Shown here piece after piece: positions 8,118-16,668 of a stretch of 64,000 nucleotides of DNA. Under the pieces are notes generated by a model. It saw nothing but the letters and a program-made list of their open reading frames with translations, did not search any database and had not been told where the DNA came from. Source of the stretch: Mycolicibacterium gilvum. GTDB lineage: Bacteria; Actinomycetota; Actinomycetes; Mycobacteriales; Mycobacteriaceae. Every line of letters starts with the position of its first letter. Position 1 is the stretch's first letter. The stretch covers positions 2,170,001-2,234,000 of the forward strand of contig NZ_UGQM01000001.1 of the NCBI RefSeq assembly GCF_900454025.1, in the 5' to 3' direction. The position numbers and the translations under genes are program-made.

Positions 8118-9092
8118 CTACCGGCCCGGGCCTTTCGGAAACGTCACCGCGGCATTGTCCGGCATCGCGCTGATACCGCGGCGGTCACACACCTGCAGGA
8201 CCTCGTCGACGATGGAATCGGGCACGATGAACGGTTCGGTGGCCGACACCGTCCCGAAGCGGCGTTCGATGTCCTCGGCTGTCGGCTCGTTCGCTGTGTC
8301 CGCCAGCCAGCCGTCGGCCAGCGCGGTGAATACGCGCGCGTACCGGCCGGCGCATGCCGAGTAGTTGTGATGGGTGACCGTGCACTCGCGGCTCGCGAGG
8401 AAGGTCACCAGCGGTACGACGAGTTCGGGCCGGATGGCGCGCAGGAAGCCGGACTCGGCCAGAAACTTCTCGTCACCGACGGTCTCGGTGACCATGCGCG
8501 AAAAGCCGGTGGGCAGAACCGTGTTCGACAGTATCCCGTGCGCGGCACCTTCGATGGCGATGACATTGGACAGGCCCACCAGCCCGGTCTTGGCCGCGCC
8601 GTAATGCGCCTCCATCGGCTGTCCGAAGTTGCCCGCCGACGATGACACGAACACGAACCGTCCGTACCCCTGCCGGATCATCGCCGCGTAGGCCGGTCGG
8701 CTCAGGTAGAAGGCGCCGTCGAGATGTACCTCCAGCATCTGCCGCCAGCGCTCGGCGGTGAGGCTTTCGAAAGGGATGCTGATGAAGATGCCCGCGTTGC
8801 TGATGACGACGTCGACGCGGCCGAAGCGCGTCAGCGCGGTGTCGATGATGGCCTGCCCGCCTTCGGGGCTGCCCACCGACTCGTGGGACGCGACGGCCTG
8901 CCCGCCGTGGGCGCGGATCTCGTCGACGACGGTGTCGGCGACAGTGGTGTCGTGTCCCTCGCCGTGCATGGTGGCGCCGATGTCGTTGACGACGACGGCC
9001 GCACCACGGCGGGCCAGATCGAGTGCGTAGAGCCGGCCCAGGCCCCGGCCGGCGCCCGTCACCACGGCTACCTGCCCGGTGAAGTCGATCAA
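8118..9092 (-). CDS. Short-chain dehydrogenase/reductase, MFE-2-like
   Basis: SDR of about 324 residues. Visible motifs are the cofactor loop TGAGRGLG, VVVNDIGATMHG, the NAG triad (SNAGIF), the catalytic serine in FVSSSAGNFG and YGAAK (Tyr and Lys). The length and the VVVNDIG segment resemble the hydroxyacyl-CoA dehydrogenase part of peroxisomal-type multifunctional enzyme 2, so a beta-oxidation-like 3-hydroxyacyl-CoA or hydroxysteroid substrate is possible. I chose TTG at 9092 because GGGGAGG lies just before it; the ATG at 9107 would place that ribosome-binding site inside the coding region. It is followed by the double-TetR gene and is divergent from the VWA gene. Confidence 0.85.
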   Translation of the reverse strand: MIDFTGQVAVVTGAGRGLGRLYALDLARRGAAVVVNDIGATMHGEGHDTTVADTVVDEIRAHGGQAVASHESVGSPEGGQAIIDTALTRFGRVDVVISNAGIFISIPFESLTAERWRQMLEVHLDGAFYLSRPAYAAMIRQGYGRFVFVSSSAGNFGQPMEAHYGAAKTGLVGLSNVIAIEGAAHGILSNTVLPTGFSRMVTETVGDEKFLAESGFLRAIRPELVVPLVTFLASRECTVTHHNYSACAGRYARVFTALADGWLADTANEPTAEDIERRFGTVSATEPFIVPDSIVDEVLQVCDRRGISAMPDNAAVTFPKGPGR

Positions 9093-9185
9093 GGCGCCTC
9101 CCCGCATTGACTCCGTTACCGCCGGACCCTACGGTGGAACAGATATTTGGTCAACACACTGGGGTGGACGCCGAGGGAGTGGCGA
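9093..9185. promoter_or_regulatory. Divergent promoter region with GAACAGATATT motif
   Basis: Short spacer between the minus-strand SDR and the VWA gene. It contains GAACAGATATTTGG (9137-9150). A near copy, GAACAAATATTAGG, lies upstream of the binding-protein operon at 11814-11827. The VWA ATG at 9186 is preceded by GAGGGAG. Confidence 0.45.
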
Positions 9186-10880
9186 ATGACCGACGACACC
9201 GGTGGTGAACGCTGTTCCGGGCTGGGCATGCTGGCCTCGGCGCTCGCCGGCCGCGCGGTCGCCGTGGACAGCGTGGCGGGCGGTAAGCCGGCGTGGACCG
9301 ACGGCGAGACCGTGTACGTCGATGCGTCTGCGCCGCTGCGCACGCAGTACGAAACCGTGGCCGTGCAGGCGTCGATGATCGCCGCCGGAAGCCTGACTCC
9401 CGAGGTGGTCCGCGCCCTGGTCCGGCATCCCCGGTTGGCGAAGCGCTATCTCGCCATCGAGGGGCACCGGGCGCTGCTGGACAATTCCGCGTTGTTGCCG
9501 AGTGTCCTTGCGGCGTCGATGGTTCCGGACATCGGCAGGCGCAGCGACAGCGCCGAGAGATCCCTGGCCCTCGCGCGTGGCCGCGAGGGGCCGGCCGAGG
9601 CGCCGGCGAGTTTCGGTGCGATCCAGGCCAAGAAGGTGCTCGCGGTGCGGGCCCTGGCCGACAAGCAGGCCGGCGACGACGTGGGGCACGTCCCGCGACG
9701 CCAGGGCGGGCAGGAACTGGCGGAGTTCGACGACGACGATCCGGACAACTGGGACGACACCGACGATCCCGACCTGTTCTCCAGCCCGGTCGGCGGTGGT
9801 GGGGTGATCGGAAGGTGGCTGCAGAAGTTGCTCTCCTCGTCGCGCAAGAGCGGAGGGGATGGGGCCGGTCCTCCCGGCGCGGACGCGCCGACGCACCGGA
9901 CCACCTCGACGACGCGGGGCGCGCATGCGGTGTCGTCGCTGGCCGCTGTGTCGTCGGAGGAGATCGTCGATGTCACGACCGAGGGCGTGAAGTATCCGGA
10001 GTGGAACGTCGATCGCCACACCTACCGGCTCGACTGGTGCACCGTGCGCGAGGTCGAACCCGAGATCCACGCCGCCGCGACCCAGCAGATCGAGGACGCG
10101 ATCAGTGTCCGCCGTCCGCTCGCACGCCTGGGCATGGGTCTGCATCGCCGCCCTCGACAGCCCCAGGGGGACGACATCGACATCGACGCGGCGCTGGAGG
10201 CACGCGTCGAGGTCCGCGCCGGATCGGTGCCCGACGAGGCCGTCTATCTCGACAGCCTGCGCAGGCAGCGGGACCTTTCGGTGTTGCTGCTGCTCGACAT
10301 CTCGGGATCGGCGGCCGAACCCGGAACGGTGGGGCGCACGGTGCACCAGCAACAGCGCACCGCGGTCGCCCATCTGATGGTGGCGCTGCACGACCTCGGT
10401 GACCGGGTGTCGCTCTACGCGTACTACTCGCAGGGCCGCGACGCGGTGAGCATGGTCCCGGTCAAGCGGTTCGACGAGCATCTCGACGCACGTGTCATCA
10501 GACGGTTGAACAGCCTTGAGCCGGGGGCCTATTCGCGCCTCGGCGCAGCGATCCGGCACGGATCGGCGGTCCTGGAGGAGCGCGGTGGCACCTCGCGGCG
10601 GTTGCTGGTGGTGCTCTCGGACGGCCTCGCCTACGACCACGGCTACGAACGGGCCTACGGGGCGGCCGATGCCCGGCGCGCCCTGGGCGAGGCGCGCCGT
10701 CGGGGCACCGGGTGCGTATGCCTGACCGTCGGTGCGAGCACGGACGTGGATGCGCTGCGCCGGGTCTTCGGCAGCACCGCCCACGCCACCGTGTCGGATC
10801 CCGATCAACTCGCCGGGGTGATCGGTCCGATGTTCCGGTCGGCGGTCCGCTCGGCCGAGGTCCGGCGCCGGGTCTCGTGA
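9186..10880 (+). CDS. VWA-domain protein of the NorD/CbbO type
   Basis: 564 residues from the ATG at 9186 (ribosome-binding site GAGGGAG); an upstream GTG at 9147 is less likely. The N-terminal half resembles NorD/CbbO. A very acidic linker (EFDDDDPDNWDDTDDPD) and a Ser/Gly/Thr-rich stretch separate it from a C-terminal von Willebrand A domain. The MIDAS metal motif is LLLLDISGSAAEP (DxSxS), and VVLSDGLAYD gives the later Asp. Family members work with a CbbQ/NorQ AAA+ ATPase to remodel or activate metalloenzymes, loading metal or stripping inhibitors. The partner ATPase is the next gene. The client protein is unknown; downstream oxygenases are candidates by proximity only. Confidence 0.82.
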   Translation: MTDDTGGERCSGLGMLASALAGRAVAVDSVAGGKPAWTDGETVYVDASAPLRTQYETVAVQASMIAAGSLTPEVVRALVRHPRLAKRYLAIEGHRALLDNSALLPSVLAASMVPDIGRRSDSAERSLALARGREGPAEAPASFGAIQAKKVLAVRALADKQAGDDVGHVPRRQGGQELAEFDDDDPDNWDDTDDPDLFSSPVGGGGVIGRWLQKLLSSSRKSGGDGAGPPGADAPTHRTTSTTRGAHAVSSLAAVSSEEIVDVTTEGVKYPEWNVDRHTYRLDWCTVREVEPEIHAAATQQIEDAISVRRPLARLGMGLHRRPRQPQGDDIDIDAALEARVEVRAGSVPDEAVYLDSLRRQRDLSVLLLLDISGSAAEPGTVGRTVHQQQRTAVAHLMVALHDLGDRVSLYAYYSQGRDAVSMVPVKRFDEHLDARVIRRLNSLEPGAYSRLGAAIRHGSAVLEERGGTSRRLLVVLSDGLAYDHGYERAYGAADARRALGEARRRGTGCVCLTVGASTDVDALRRVFGSTAHATVSDPDQLAGVIGPMFRSAVRSAEVRRRVS

Positions 10881-10937
10881 CGGTACCGACAAGTCCAGTC
10901 CCAGAGCGGTTCTGCCGACGTAACGAAAGGTGTGTTC

Positions 10938-11786
10938 ATGGCCATCGAGTCCGGGTTCGCCCACAAGAACGGAGCCGGCGGTCGGCTTGAGGGCCGGCGT
11001 CCGTACTACACGCCGGTCGGTAACGAGGACACCGTCTTCAAAGCCGCCTACCGGCAGGGGCTCTCGATCGTCCTGAAGGGTCCGACGGGATGCGGCAAGA
11101 CGCGTTTCGTCGAGGCGATGGCCCACGACCTCGACCGCCCGCTCATCACCGTCGCGTGTCACGACGATCTGACGACCGCCGATCTGGTCGGCCGGTACCT
11201 CCTCAAGGGCGACGAGACGGTCTGGGTGGACGGGCCGCTGACGCGTGCGGTCCGGGAGGGGGCGATCTGCTACCTCGACGAGGTGGTCGAGGCCAGACAG
11301 GACACCACCGTGGTGCTGCACCCGCTCGCGGATCACCGGCGCCAACTGCCGATCGAGCGCCTCGGGGTCACGCTCGACGCCGCTCCCGGGTTCGGCCTGG
11401 TGGTGTCGTACAACCCCGGTTACCAGAGTGTCCTCAAGGATCTCAAAGATTCGACGCGCCAGCGGATGGTCGCGATCGAGTTCGGCTTTCCCGCCCCGGA
11501 GGTGGAGGTGGGGATCGTCGCGCACGAGGCCGGCGTCGACGAGCGCACAGCGGCCGAACTGGTGCGCTTCGGGCAGGCCATCCGGCGACTCGAGACCGGT
11601 GGTCTGCGTGAGGTCGCCTCGACCCGGGTGCTGATCGCGGCGGCGCGTCTGATCGCCGAGGGTCTGCCCGTCGCGGTGGCCGCTCAGGTCGCCGTCGCCG
11701 GCCCGCTGACCGACGACATCGCCGTCGCCCGAGGCCTCAACGAGCTGATCGAGGTCTATCTCGGCGAGACCGCGGCAAATGATTGA
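10938..11786 (+). CDS. AAA+ ATPase, CbbQ/NirQ/NorQ (MoxR) family
   Basis: 282 residues. Walker A is LKGPTGCGKTRF (about residue 46), Walker B is ICYLDEVVEA, sensor 1 is VVSYNPGYQS, and the C-terminal helical part is the CbbQ/NirQ-NorQ type. It acts as a hexameric motor with the upstream VWA protein to activate target metalloenzymes in the cytosol. The ATG at 10938 has AAAGG upstream; a GTG two codons earlier is possible. The order VWA then AAA+ on one transcript (57 bp apart) is the usual functional pair, sometimes in reverse order. The next operon starts 88 bp downstream with its own promoter-like element. Confidence 0.9.
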   Translation: MAIESGFAHKNGAGGRLEGRRPYYTPVGNEDTVFKAAYRQGLSIVLKGPTGCGKTRFVEAMAHDLDRPLITVACHDDLTTADLVGRYLLKGDETVWVDGPLTRAVREGAICYLDEVVEARQDTTVVLHPLADHRRQLPIERLGVTLDAAPGFGLVVSYNPGYQSVLKDLKDSTRQRMVAIEFGFPAPEVEVGIVAHEAGVDERTAAELVRFGQAIRRLETGGLREVASTRVLIAAARLIAEGLPVAVAAQVAVAGPLTDDIAVARGLNELIEVYLGETAAND

Positions 11787-11873
11787 CGCTGTGGGCAGCC
11801 CCCGCTACTGTCTGAACAAATATTAGGTTTGGATTTTCCGAACCGTGACGGTCGGCGCCGACCCGGAGGTCAG
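11787..11873 (+). promoter_or_regulatory. Promoter region of oxygenase operon with GAACAAATATT motif
   Basis: An 87-bp gap. GAACAAATATTAGG at 11814-11827 matches the motif upstream of the VWA gene (GAACAGATATTTGG), suggesting a common regulator or promoter class. GGAGG (11865-11869) is the ribosome-binding site for the ATG at 11874. Confidence 0.45.
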
Positions 11874-12992
11874 ATGTCCTACGAAAGCACCGCAGAACCC
11901 ATCAAAGTCGGTTACCTGATGGACTTCACGCTCCCGCCGGGGTTCCCCGAGGAGCTGCGGGCCTCGTTCACCCGGACCTTCGACCTCGTCTTCGCCGAGG
12001 CGGTCGAGCAGGGGCTGATGGACCGCGGGGTGCAGATGATCTACCGCGAGGTGGAGGGTCTGCCGAAAGGTTCGGTCAAGGCCGTCATCGACGCCTACGG
12101 CGAGCTGGTCGACGAAGGCTGCCTGGTGGTGTTCGGGCCCAACATCACCGACAACTGTGTCCCGCTGCGCGAGGCGATCGAAGACCGCTTCAAGGTGCCC
12201 GCGATCAGCGTCACCGGTACCGACGACTGGCTCGGTGAGTGGACTTTCGCATTCCCTCAGGGGTCCATGACCGATGAGCCGATCTTCCTGATCGACCTGG
12301 TGGCCAAGCGGGGGCTCAAGGAGATCGGCGTCCTCGTCGAGCAAAACCTGATCGGTGAGAGCTACCTGCGGAACCTGCGGAGTGCCGCTGCGCGCAAAGG
12401 GATTCGCATCGTTGCCGAGGAGGCGATCGCGCAGACCGCCCAGGACATCGACGGGGCCGTCCGGGCGTTGCACGAAGCGAAGTCCGAGGCGATCGTGCAT
12501 CTGGGCTTCGGCTTCGGGATCGTCTTCATCAACCCCGCTCTGGAGGCCGTCGACTGGGACCCGCCACGGTTCACCACTACCGCGTTCCAGAACGCGTGGG
12601 TCAACCCGATCATGTGGAACGCGTTTCTGGGCTGGGTCGGCGTCGACCAGTACGACGAGGGCAACAGGATCGGCCAGGCCTGGCTGGACCGCTACGCCGA
12701 CCGGTACGACGGCAGCCGCCCGGAGTACTGCGTGTCGGTGGTCAACCACGATGTCGCCGCAACCCTGGTGCGCGCCTTCACCGATGCGCACCCCCTCAGT
12801 CCGCGCGGAGTCAAGGAGGCGCTGGAACGCGTCAAGATGATGCCCGCCGCATCCGGTGCGCCCGGGACCCGGGTGTCGTTCGGCAAGTGGACCCGACGCG
12901 CGTGGATGGGCGCCGGATACCTGGTGGCGCGCACGCTCGACGCCGACGGCGTGAACTCCCACCTGGTCGACCGCTTCGGCGAGGAAGCCTGA
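11874..12992 (+). CDS. Type 1 periplasmic-binding-fold protein lacking a signal peptide
   Basis: 372 residues resembling branched-chain-amino-acid ABC substrate-binding proteins (KVGYLMDFTLPPGFPEELRA, then VVFGPNITDNCVPLREAIED and SVTGTDDWLGEW). The N-terminus MSYESTAEPIKVGYLMDF has no hydrophobic leader or lipobox, and no ABC permease or ATPase genes are nearby. The protein is therefore probably cytosolic and may be a ligand-sensing or substrate-presenting protein rather than a transporter subunit. The ATG at 11874 follows GGAGG. The stop shares one base with the AveC-like gene (TGATG), so the two are translationally coupled. The fold assignment is good; the role is open. Confidence 0.75.
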   Translation: MSYESTAEPIKVGYLMDFTLPPGFPEELRASFTRTFDLVFAEAVEQGLMDRGVQMIYREVEGLPKGSVKAVIDAYGELVDEGCLVVFGPNITDNCVPLREAIEDRFKVPAISVTGTDDWLGEWTFAFPQGSMTDEPIFLIDLVAKRGLKEIGVLVEQNLIGESYLRNLRSAAARKGIRIVAEEAIAQTAQDIDGAVRALHEAKSEAIVHLGFGFGIVFINPALEAVDWDPPRFTTTAFQNAWVNPIMWNAFLGWVGVDQYDEGNRIGQAWLDRYADRYDGSRPEYCVSVVNHDVAATLVRAFTDAHPLSPRGVKEALERVKMMPAASGAPGTRVSFGKWTRRAWMGAGYLVARTLDADGVNSHLVDRFGEEA

Positions 12993-14140
12993 TGACCACG
13001 CAGAAGGCGGGTGCTCCGCTGCCACAGGCGAAACCGGACGCCGGCGCGTCCCCCCGAAAGGGGCCCAACTGGGGCCGGTGGATCTCGGCGTTCGCACTAC
13101 TGGGGTTCTTCGGTCTGTTCACCGCGTTCTCGCGCACCGAACTGGACCCGAGGGTCGCCAACCCGAACGTCGAGGGCAGACCCCGCCCGGTGGAGTTCCT
13201 GTTCGGCTGGGACGGTTGGCTGTGGGTGCACCAGATCGGCTGCGTGATCCTGCTCGTGGTCCTGGTGGCGATCTTCGTCCGGGGCTGGCGGCGGGACCCG
13301 GGAAGCCCGGTCATGTTGATGTTCCTGTGCACGACGCTGATCGTGTGGCAGGACCCGATCATGAACTGGGCCCCGTTCGCCGTGTACAACCCCGAGCTGC
13401 TCCACTGGCCGGAGAACTGGCCGCTGATCATGTTGTCCCCGACGGTCGAACCGTTCATCGTCTTCGGCTACGTCGCGTTCTACTTCGCCCCCTTCTTCCC
13501 GGCCATCTGGTGCCTGCGCAAGCTGCAGGCCAAGCACGGTCCGACCGCGTTCGTGTCACGGCATCCGCTGATCAGCCTCGGGGCGCTCACCCTGGTCATC
13601 GGCTTCATCTTCGACGCGATCCTCGAGGTGAGCCTGGTTCGGACAGGTCTCTACATCTACTCGCAGGCGATCCCGTTCGGGACGCTGTTCCCGGGCACGA
13701 CATTTCAGTTCCCGCTGATCTGGGAATCGCTGGCGGTCACCTTCGTGATGGTGCCGGCGGCGGTGCTGTGCTATCGCGACGACACCGGCAAGGCCGTCGC
13801 CGAGAAGCTCGCGGCCCGGGCCAAGCTGTTCCCGAGCAAACCGGTGCTGGGCACCTTCCTGGTGATGTTCTTCATCATCAACATCGCGTACTTCGCCTAC
13901 GGATCGTGGTTCGCCGCCATCAAGGCCAGTGGCCTGGCCACCGCGGTCGCGTGCCCCTGGCCGTATCCGGAGGCGAAAGTGTATGACCCACAGGGCTATT
14001 TCGAGAAGGAAGGCGCCCAAGGGCCGTTCTCGGTCGGGAAGTGGGCCACCTGGCAGAGCGGTCTGCCGAACGGGAGGCCCGAGGTGACACCGCCGCCGCC
14101 GGGCGAGGGTGACTGCGCACCGGAGAACGCCGATGGCTGA
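12992..14140 (+). CDS. AveC-like (spirocyclase family) membrane protein
   Basis: 382-residue polytopic membrane protein with about seven helices. Clear ones are ISAFALLGFFGLFTAF, QIGCVILLVVLVAIFV, FIVFGYVAFYFAPFFPAIW, LISLGALTLVIGFIFDAIL and LGTFLVMFFIINIAYFAYG. The family is named after AveC of avermectin biosynthesis, a dual dehydratase/spirocyclase. Mycobacterial relatives typically sit beside P450s and dehydrogenases, and their reaction is unknown. Motifs WQDPIMNWAPF and FDAILEV are conserved-looking polar spots in membrane segments. It overlaps the binding-protein stop by 1 bp and the following SDR by 8 bp. A second, shorter paralogue lies at 20879-21667. Confidence 0.75.
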   Translation: MTTQKAGAPLPQAKPDAGASPRKGPNWGRWISAFALLGFFGLFTAFSRTELDPRVANPNVEGRPRPVEFLFGWDGWLWVHQIGCVILLVVLVAIFVRGWRRDPGSPVMLMFLCTTLIVWQDPIMNWAPFAVYNPELLHWPENWPLIMLSPTVEPFIVFGYVAFYFAPFFPAIWCLRKLQAKHGPTAFVSRHPLISLGALTLVIGFIFDAILEVSLVRTGLYIYSQAIPFGTLFPGTTFQFPLIWESLAVTFVMVPAAVLCYRDDTGKAVAEKLAARAKLFPSKPVLGTFLVMFFIINIAYFAYGSWFAAIKASGLATAVACPWPYPEAKVYDPQGYFEKEGAQGPFSVGKWATWQSGLPNGRPEVTPPPPGEGDCAPENADG

Positions 14141-15152
14141 ACGTGCGGGCGCGCAACGTCGGGTCGCCCTCATCACCGGGGCGTCACGGGGGCTCGGCTT
14201 CGCATCGGCGGTGCGTCTCTACCGCGAGGGATGGGGCGTCGTCGCCGCCATGCGCACACCCGAGCGCGGCATGCCGCGCCTGCGTGAGGCGACGGGGGCG
14301 AGCGAGGACGACGACCGGTTGGTCGGGGTGCAACTCGACCTGATGGACGCCGCCTCCATCGCCGCGGCGGCCAAGTCGATCGACGAGGCCGTCGGCGCCC
14401 CGTACGCCGTCGTCCACAACGCCGGCATCTCCGCGGCCGGGGTGGTCGAGGAGACGGACATCGAGCTGTGGGAGCGGATGTTCACCACCCACGTGATGGG
14501 TCCGGTCGCGCTGACCAAGGCGCTGTTGCCGTCGATGCGCGCCGCCGGCCAGGGCCGAATCGTGTTGGTGTCCAGCGCCAGTGGCGTGCGCGGGCAGCCC
14601 GCCACCGCACCGTATTCAGCCGCCAAGGGCGCACTCGAACGCTGGGGCGAGGCGATGGCCGTCGAGATCGCGCCGTTCGGGCTCGGCGTGACGATCCTGG
14701 TGACGGGCACCTACGACACCGACATCATCACCGACGCGGGGACCACCGACAACCGTGACCTCGCCGGCCCGTATGCGCGGATCCACCAGACCATGGACTC
14801 GCGCGGCCGGTTCGCCATGGGAATGGCCAGGCCTCCGGAGCGATTCACCGACGGGTTGGTCAACGCGCTGGAGGACACCGCTGCGTTCCGTCGCCACGGT
14901 GTGGGCCCTGATGCTTCGATGCTGTTGCTGAGCAACAGGATTCTTCCCGCGGCGGGCATGCACCACATGTCACGGGTGGTCCTGGGGATACCGCGCCAGG
15001 GTGCCATGCGCGACGGCGCCTGGCCGCTGACCACCGCCCAGCGGGCGATGGTCGCGGCGGCCAAGGTGATTCCGCAGCCGGTGATGCAGCGCCTGGTCCA
15101 GTGGTCGGCCCGGCGTGCCGCAGGCAGCGGGGGAGGTACGAGTGAAGGCTGA
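14133..15152 (+). CDS. Short-chain dehydrogenase/reductase
   Basis: 339 residues. It has the cofactor loop TGASRGLG, NAGIS, the catalytic Ser in LVSSASGVRG and YSAAK. A C-terminal extension of about 100 residues beyond the core SDR fold (PLTTAQRAMVAAAKVIPQPV) is unusual and may be a membrane- or partner-contacting region. The ATG at 14133 overlaps the AveC-like gene end by 8 bp, and its own end overlaps the aldehyde dehydrogenase start. Within the operon it likely interconverts an alcohol and ketone produced by the P450s. Confidence 0.85.
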   Translation: MAERAGAQRRVALITGASRGLGFASAVRLYREGWGVVAAMRTPERGMPRLREATGASEDDDRLVGVQLDLMDAASIAAAAKSIDEAVGAPYAVVHNAGISAAGVVEETDIELWERMFTTHVMGPVALTKALLPSMRAAGQGRIVLVSSASGVRGQPATAPYSAAKGALERWGEAMAVEIAPFGLGVTILVTGTYDTDIITDAGTTDNRDLAGPYARIHQTMDSRGRFAMGMARPPERFTDGLVNALEDTAAFRRHGVGPDASMLLLSNRILPAAGMHHMSRVVLGIPRQGAMRDGAWPLTTAQRAMVAAAKVIPQPVMQRLVQWSARRAAGSGGGTSEG

Positions 15153-16638
15153 CACCGATACCCAACACGGTGCGACCCACGAGTCGAGGATGTTGATCGA
15201 CGGCAAGCTCGTCGACGGCGAGGCCGGCTCGTTCGTCAACATCAACCCGGCCACCGAGGAGAACCTCGGCGAGGTGTCCGACGCGTCGAAGGCAGACATG
15301 CTGCGCGCCATCGACGCCGCCCGGCGATCCTTCGACGAAACCGGTTGGTCCACCGACCATCAACTGCGCCGGCGCTGTCTCGAGCAGTTGCACGACGCGA
15401 TCGACAGCGAGAAGGAGGAGCTGCGGGAGGAGTTGATCCGTGAGGTCGGCGCCCCCCGCGCCGTCACCCACGGCCCGCAGCTGGACGCGCCGCTGGCCGA
15501 CGGTCTTCGGTATCCGGCACGGCTGATCGACACGTTCCCCTGGGAGACCGACCTCGGCGACCAGGTCGTCTCGGTGACCGGGGTCAACACCACCAGGAAG
15601 GTGTGGCACGAACCGGTCGGGGTGGTCGGGGCGATCACGCCGTGGAACTTCCCGTTCGAGGTGGTCCTCAACAAACTGGGCCAGGCGCTCGCCACCGGAA
15701 ACACCGTCGTCCTCAAGCCGGCGCCCGACACCCCGTTCAACGCGACCCGGCTCGGGCGGCTCATCGCCGAGCAGACCGACATCCCCGCCGGCGTGGTCAA
15801 CGTCGTCACCGCATCCGATCACTTCGTCGGCGAGGAACTCACGCTCTCGCCGAAGGTGGACATGATCTCGTTCACCGGTTCCACCGCCGTCGGCAAGCGA
15901 ATCATGGAGAAGGGCGCCGCGACGATGAAGCGGCTGTTCCTCGAGCTGGGCGGCAAGTCGGCCACGATCGTGTTGGAGGACGCCGACTTCGAGTTCGCCT
16001 GCATGCTCGGCATCGGACCGCTGATGCACGCCGGACAGGGCTGCGCCGCACCGACACGGATGCTGCTGCCGCGGTCCCGGTACGACGAAGGCGTGGGGAT
16101 CCTCAAGAACCTCTACGAGAACATCGCTGCCGGCGACCCGCAGGATCCCGGCACTCTGTGCGGTCCGGTCATCTCCGCCAGGCAGCAGGCGCGCATCCTC
16201 GGCTACATCGGCAGGGGCGTGGAGGAGGGCGCGACCCTGCTGGTCGGCAGTGCGGAGGCGCCCGCGCGCTTCGACAGGGGATTCTGGGTCGACCCCACCC
16301 TGTTCACCGACGTCGACAACTCCATGACCATCGCTCAGGAGGAGATCTTCGGGCCTGTGCTCGCGGTGATCCCGTACGACGACGAGGACGACGCCGTCCG
16401 CATCGCCAACGACAGCGCGTACGGCCTTGCGGGCAATGTGATGTCGGGTTCGTTGGAACGTTCACTGCGCGTGGCCCGTCGGCTCCGCGCCGGCTTCATC
16501 GGTCTCAACGGAACGGTGGGTTACGGCGCCGACACCCCGTTCGGAGGCTACAAGGACAGCGGCGTCGGCCGGCAGAACGGGCTCGCGGGGTTCGGTCAGT
16601 ACACCGAGATCAAGTCCGTCGCCTACCCGGCCCAGTAG
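15142..16638 (+). CDS. Aldehyde dehydrogenase family protein
   Basis: 498 residues from the GTG at 15142, which has GGGGGAGG upstream and overlaps the SDR stop. Motifs: GVVGAITPWNFPFEVV (substrate tunnel Asn), FTGSTAVGKRIME (nucleotide binding), LELGGKSA (general-base Glu) and AGQGCAAPTRML with the nucleophile Cys301. EEIFGPVL and PFGGYKDSG are also present. It oxidises an aldehyde to the acid with NAD(P)+, fitting the sequence P450/SDR to aldehyde to acid and then CoA activation in this cluster. The substrate is not deducible. A paralogue is encoded at 53456-54943. Confidence 0.92.
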   Translation: MKADTDTQHGATHESRMLIDGKLVDGEAGSFVNINPATEENLGEVSDASKADMLRAIDAARRSFDETGWSTDHQLRRRCLEQLHDAIDSEKEELREELIREVGAPRAVTHGPQLDAPLADGLRYPARLIDTFPWETDLGDQVVSVTGVNTTRKVWHEPVGVVGAITPWNFPFEVVLNKLGQALATGNTVVLKPAPDTPFNATRLGRLIAEQTDIPAGVVNVVTASDHFVGEELTLSPKVDMISFTGSTAVGKRIMEKGAATMKRLFLELGGKSATIVLEDADFEFACMLGIGPLMHAGQGCAAPTRMLLPRSRYDEGVGILKNLYENIAAGDPQDPGTLCGPVISARQQARILGYIGRGVEEGATLLVGSAEAPARFDRGFWVDPTLFTDVDNSMTIAQEEIFGPVLAVIPYDDEDDAVRIANDSAYGLAGNVMSGSLERSLRVARRLRAGFIGLNGTVGYGADTPFGGYKDSGVGRQNGLAGFGQYTEIKSVAYPAQ

Positions 16639-16668
16639 CCGCTTCAGGCGGAATCTCAGGAGGAAATC

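Noticed and set aside
9129..11525. Open frame of 798 codons on the minus strand
   Set aside because: It is antisense to the VWA and AAA+ genes, its product is Arg/His/Asp-rich with no domain, and it mirrors GC-rich codon positions.
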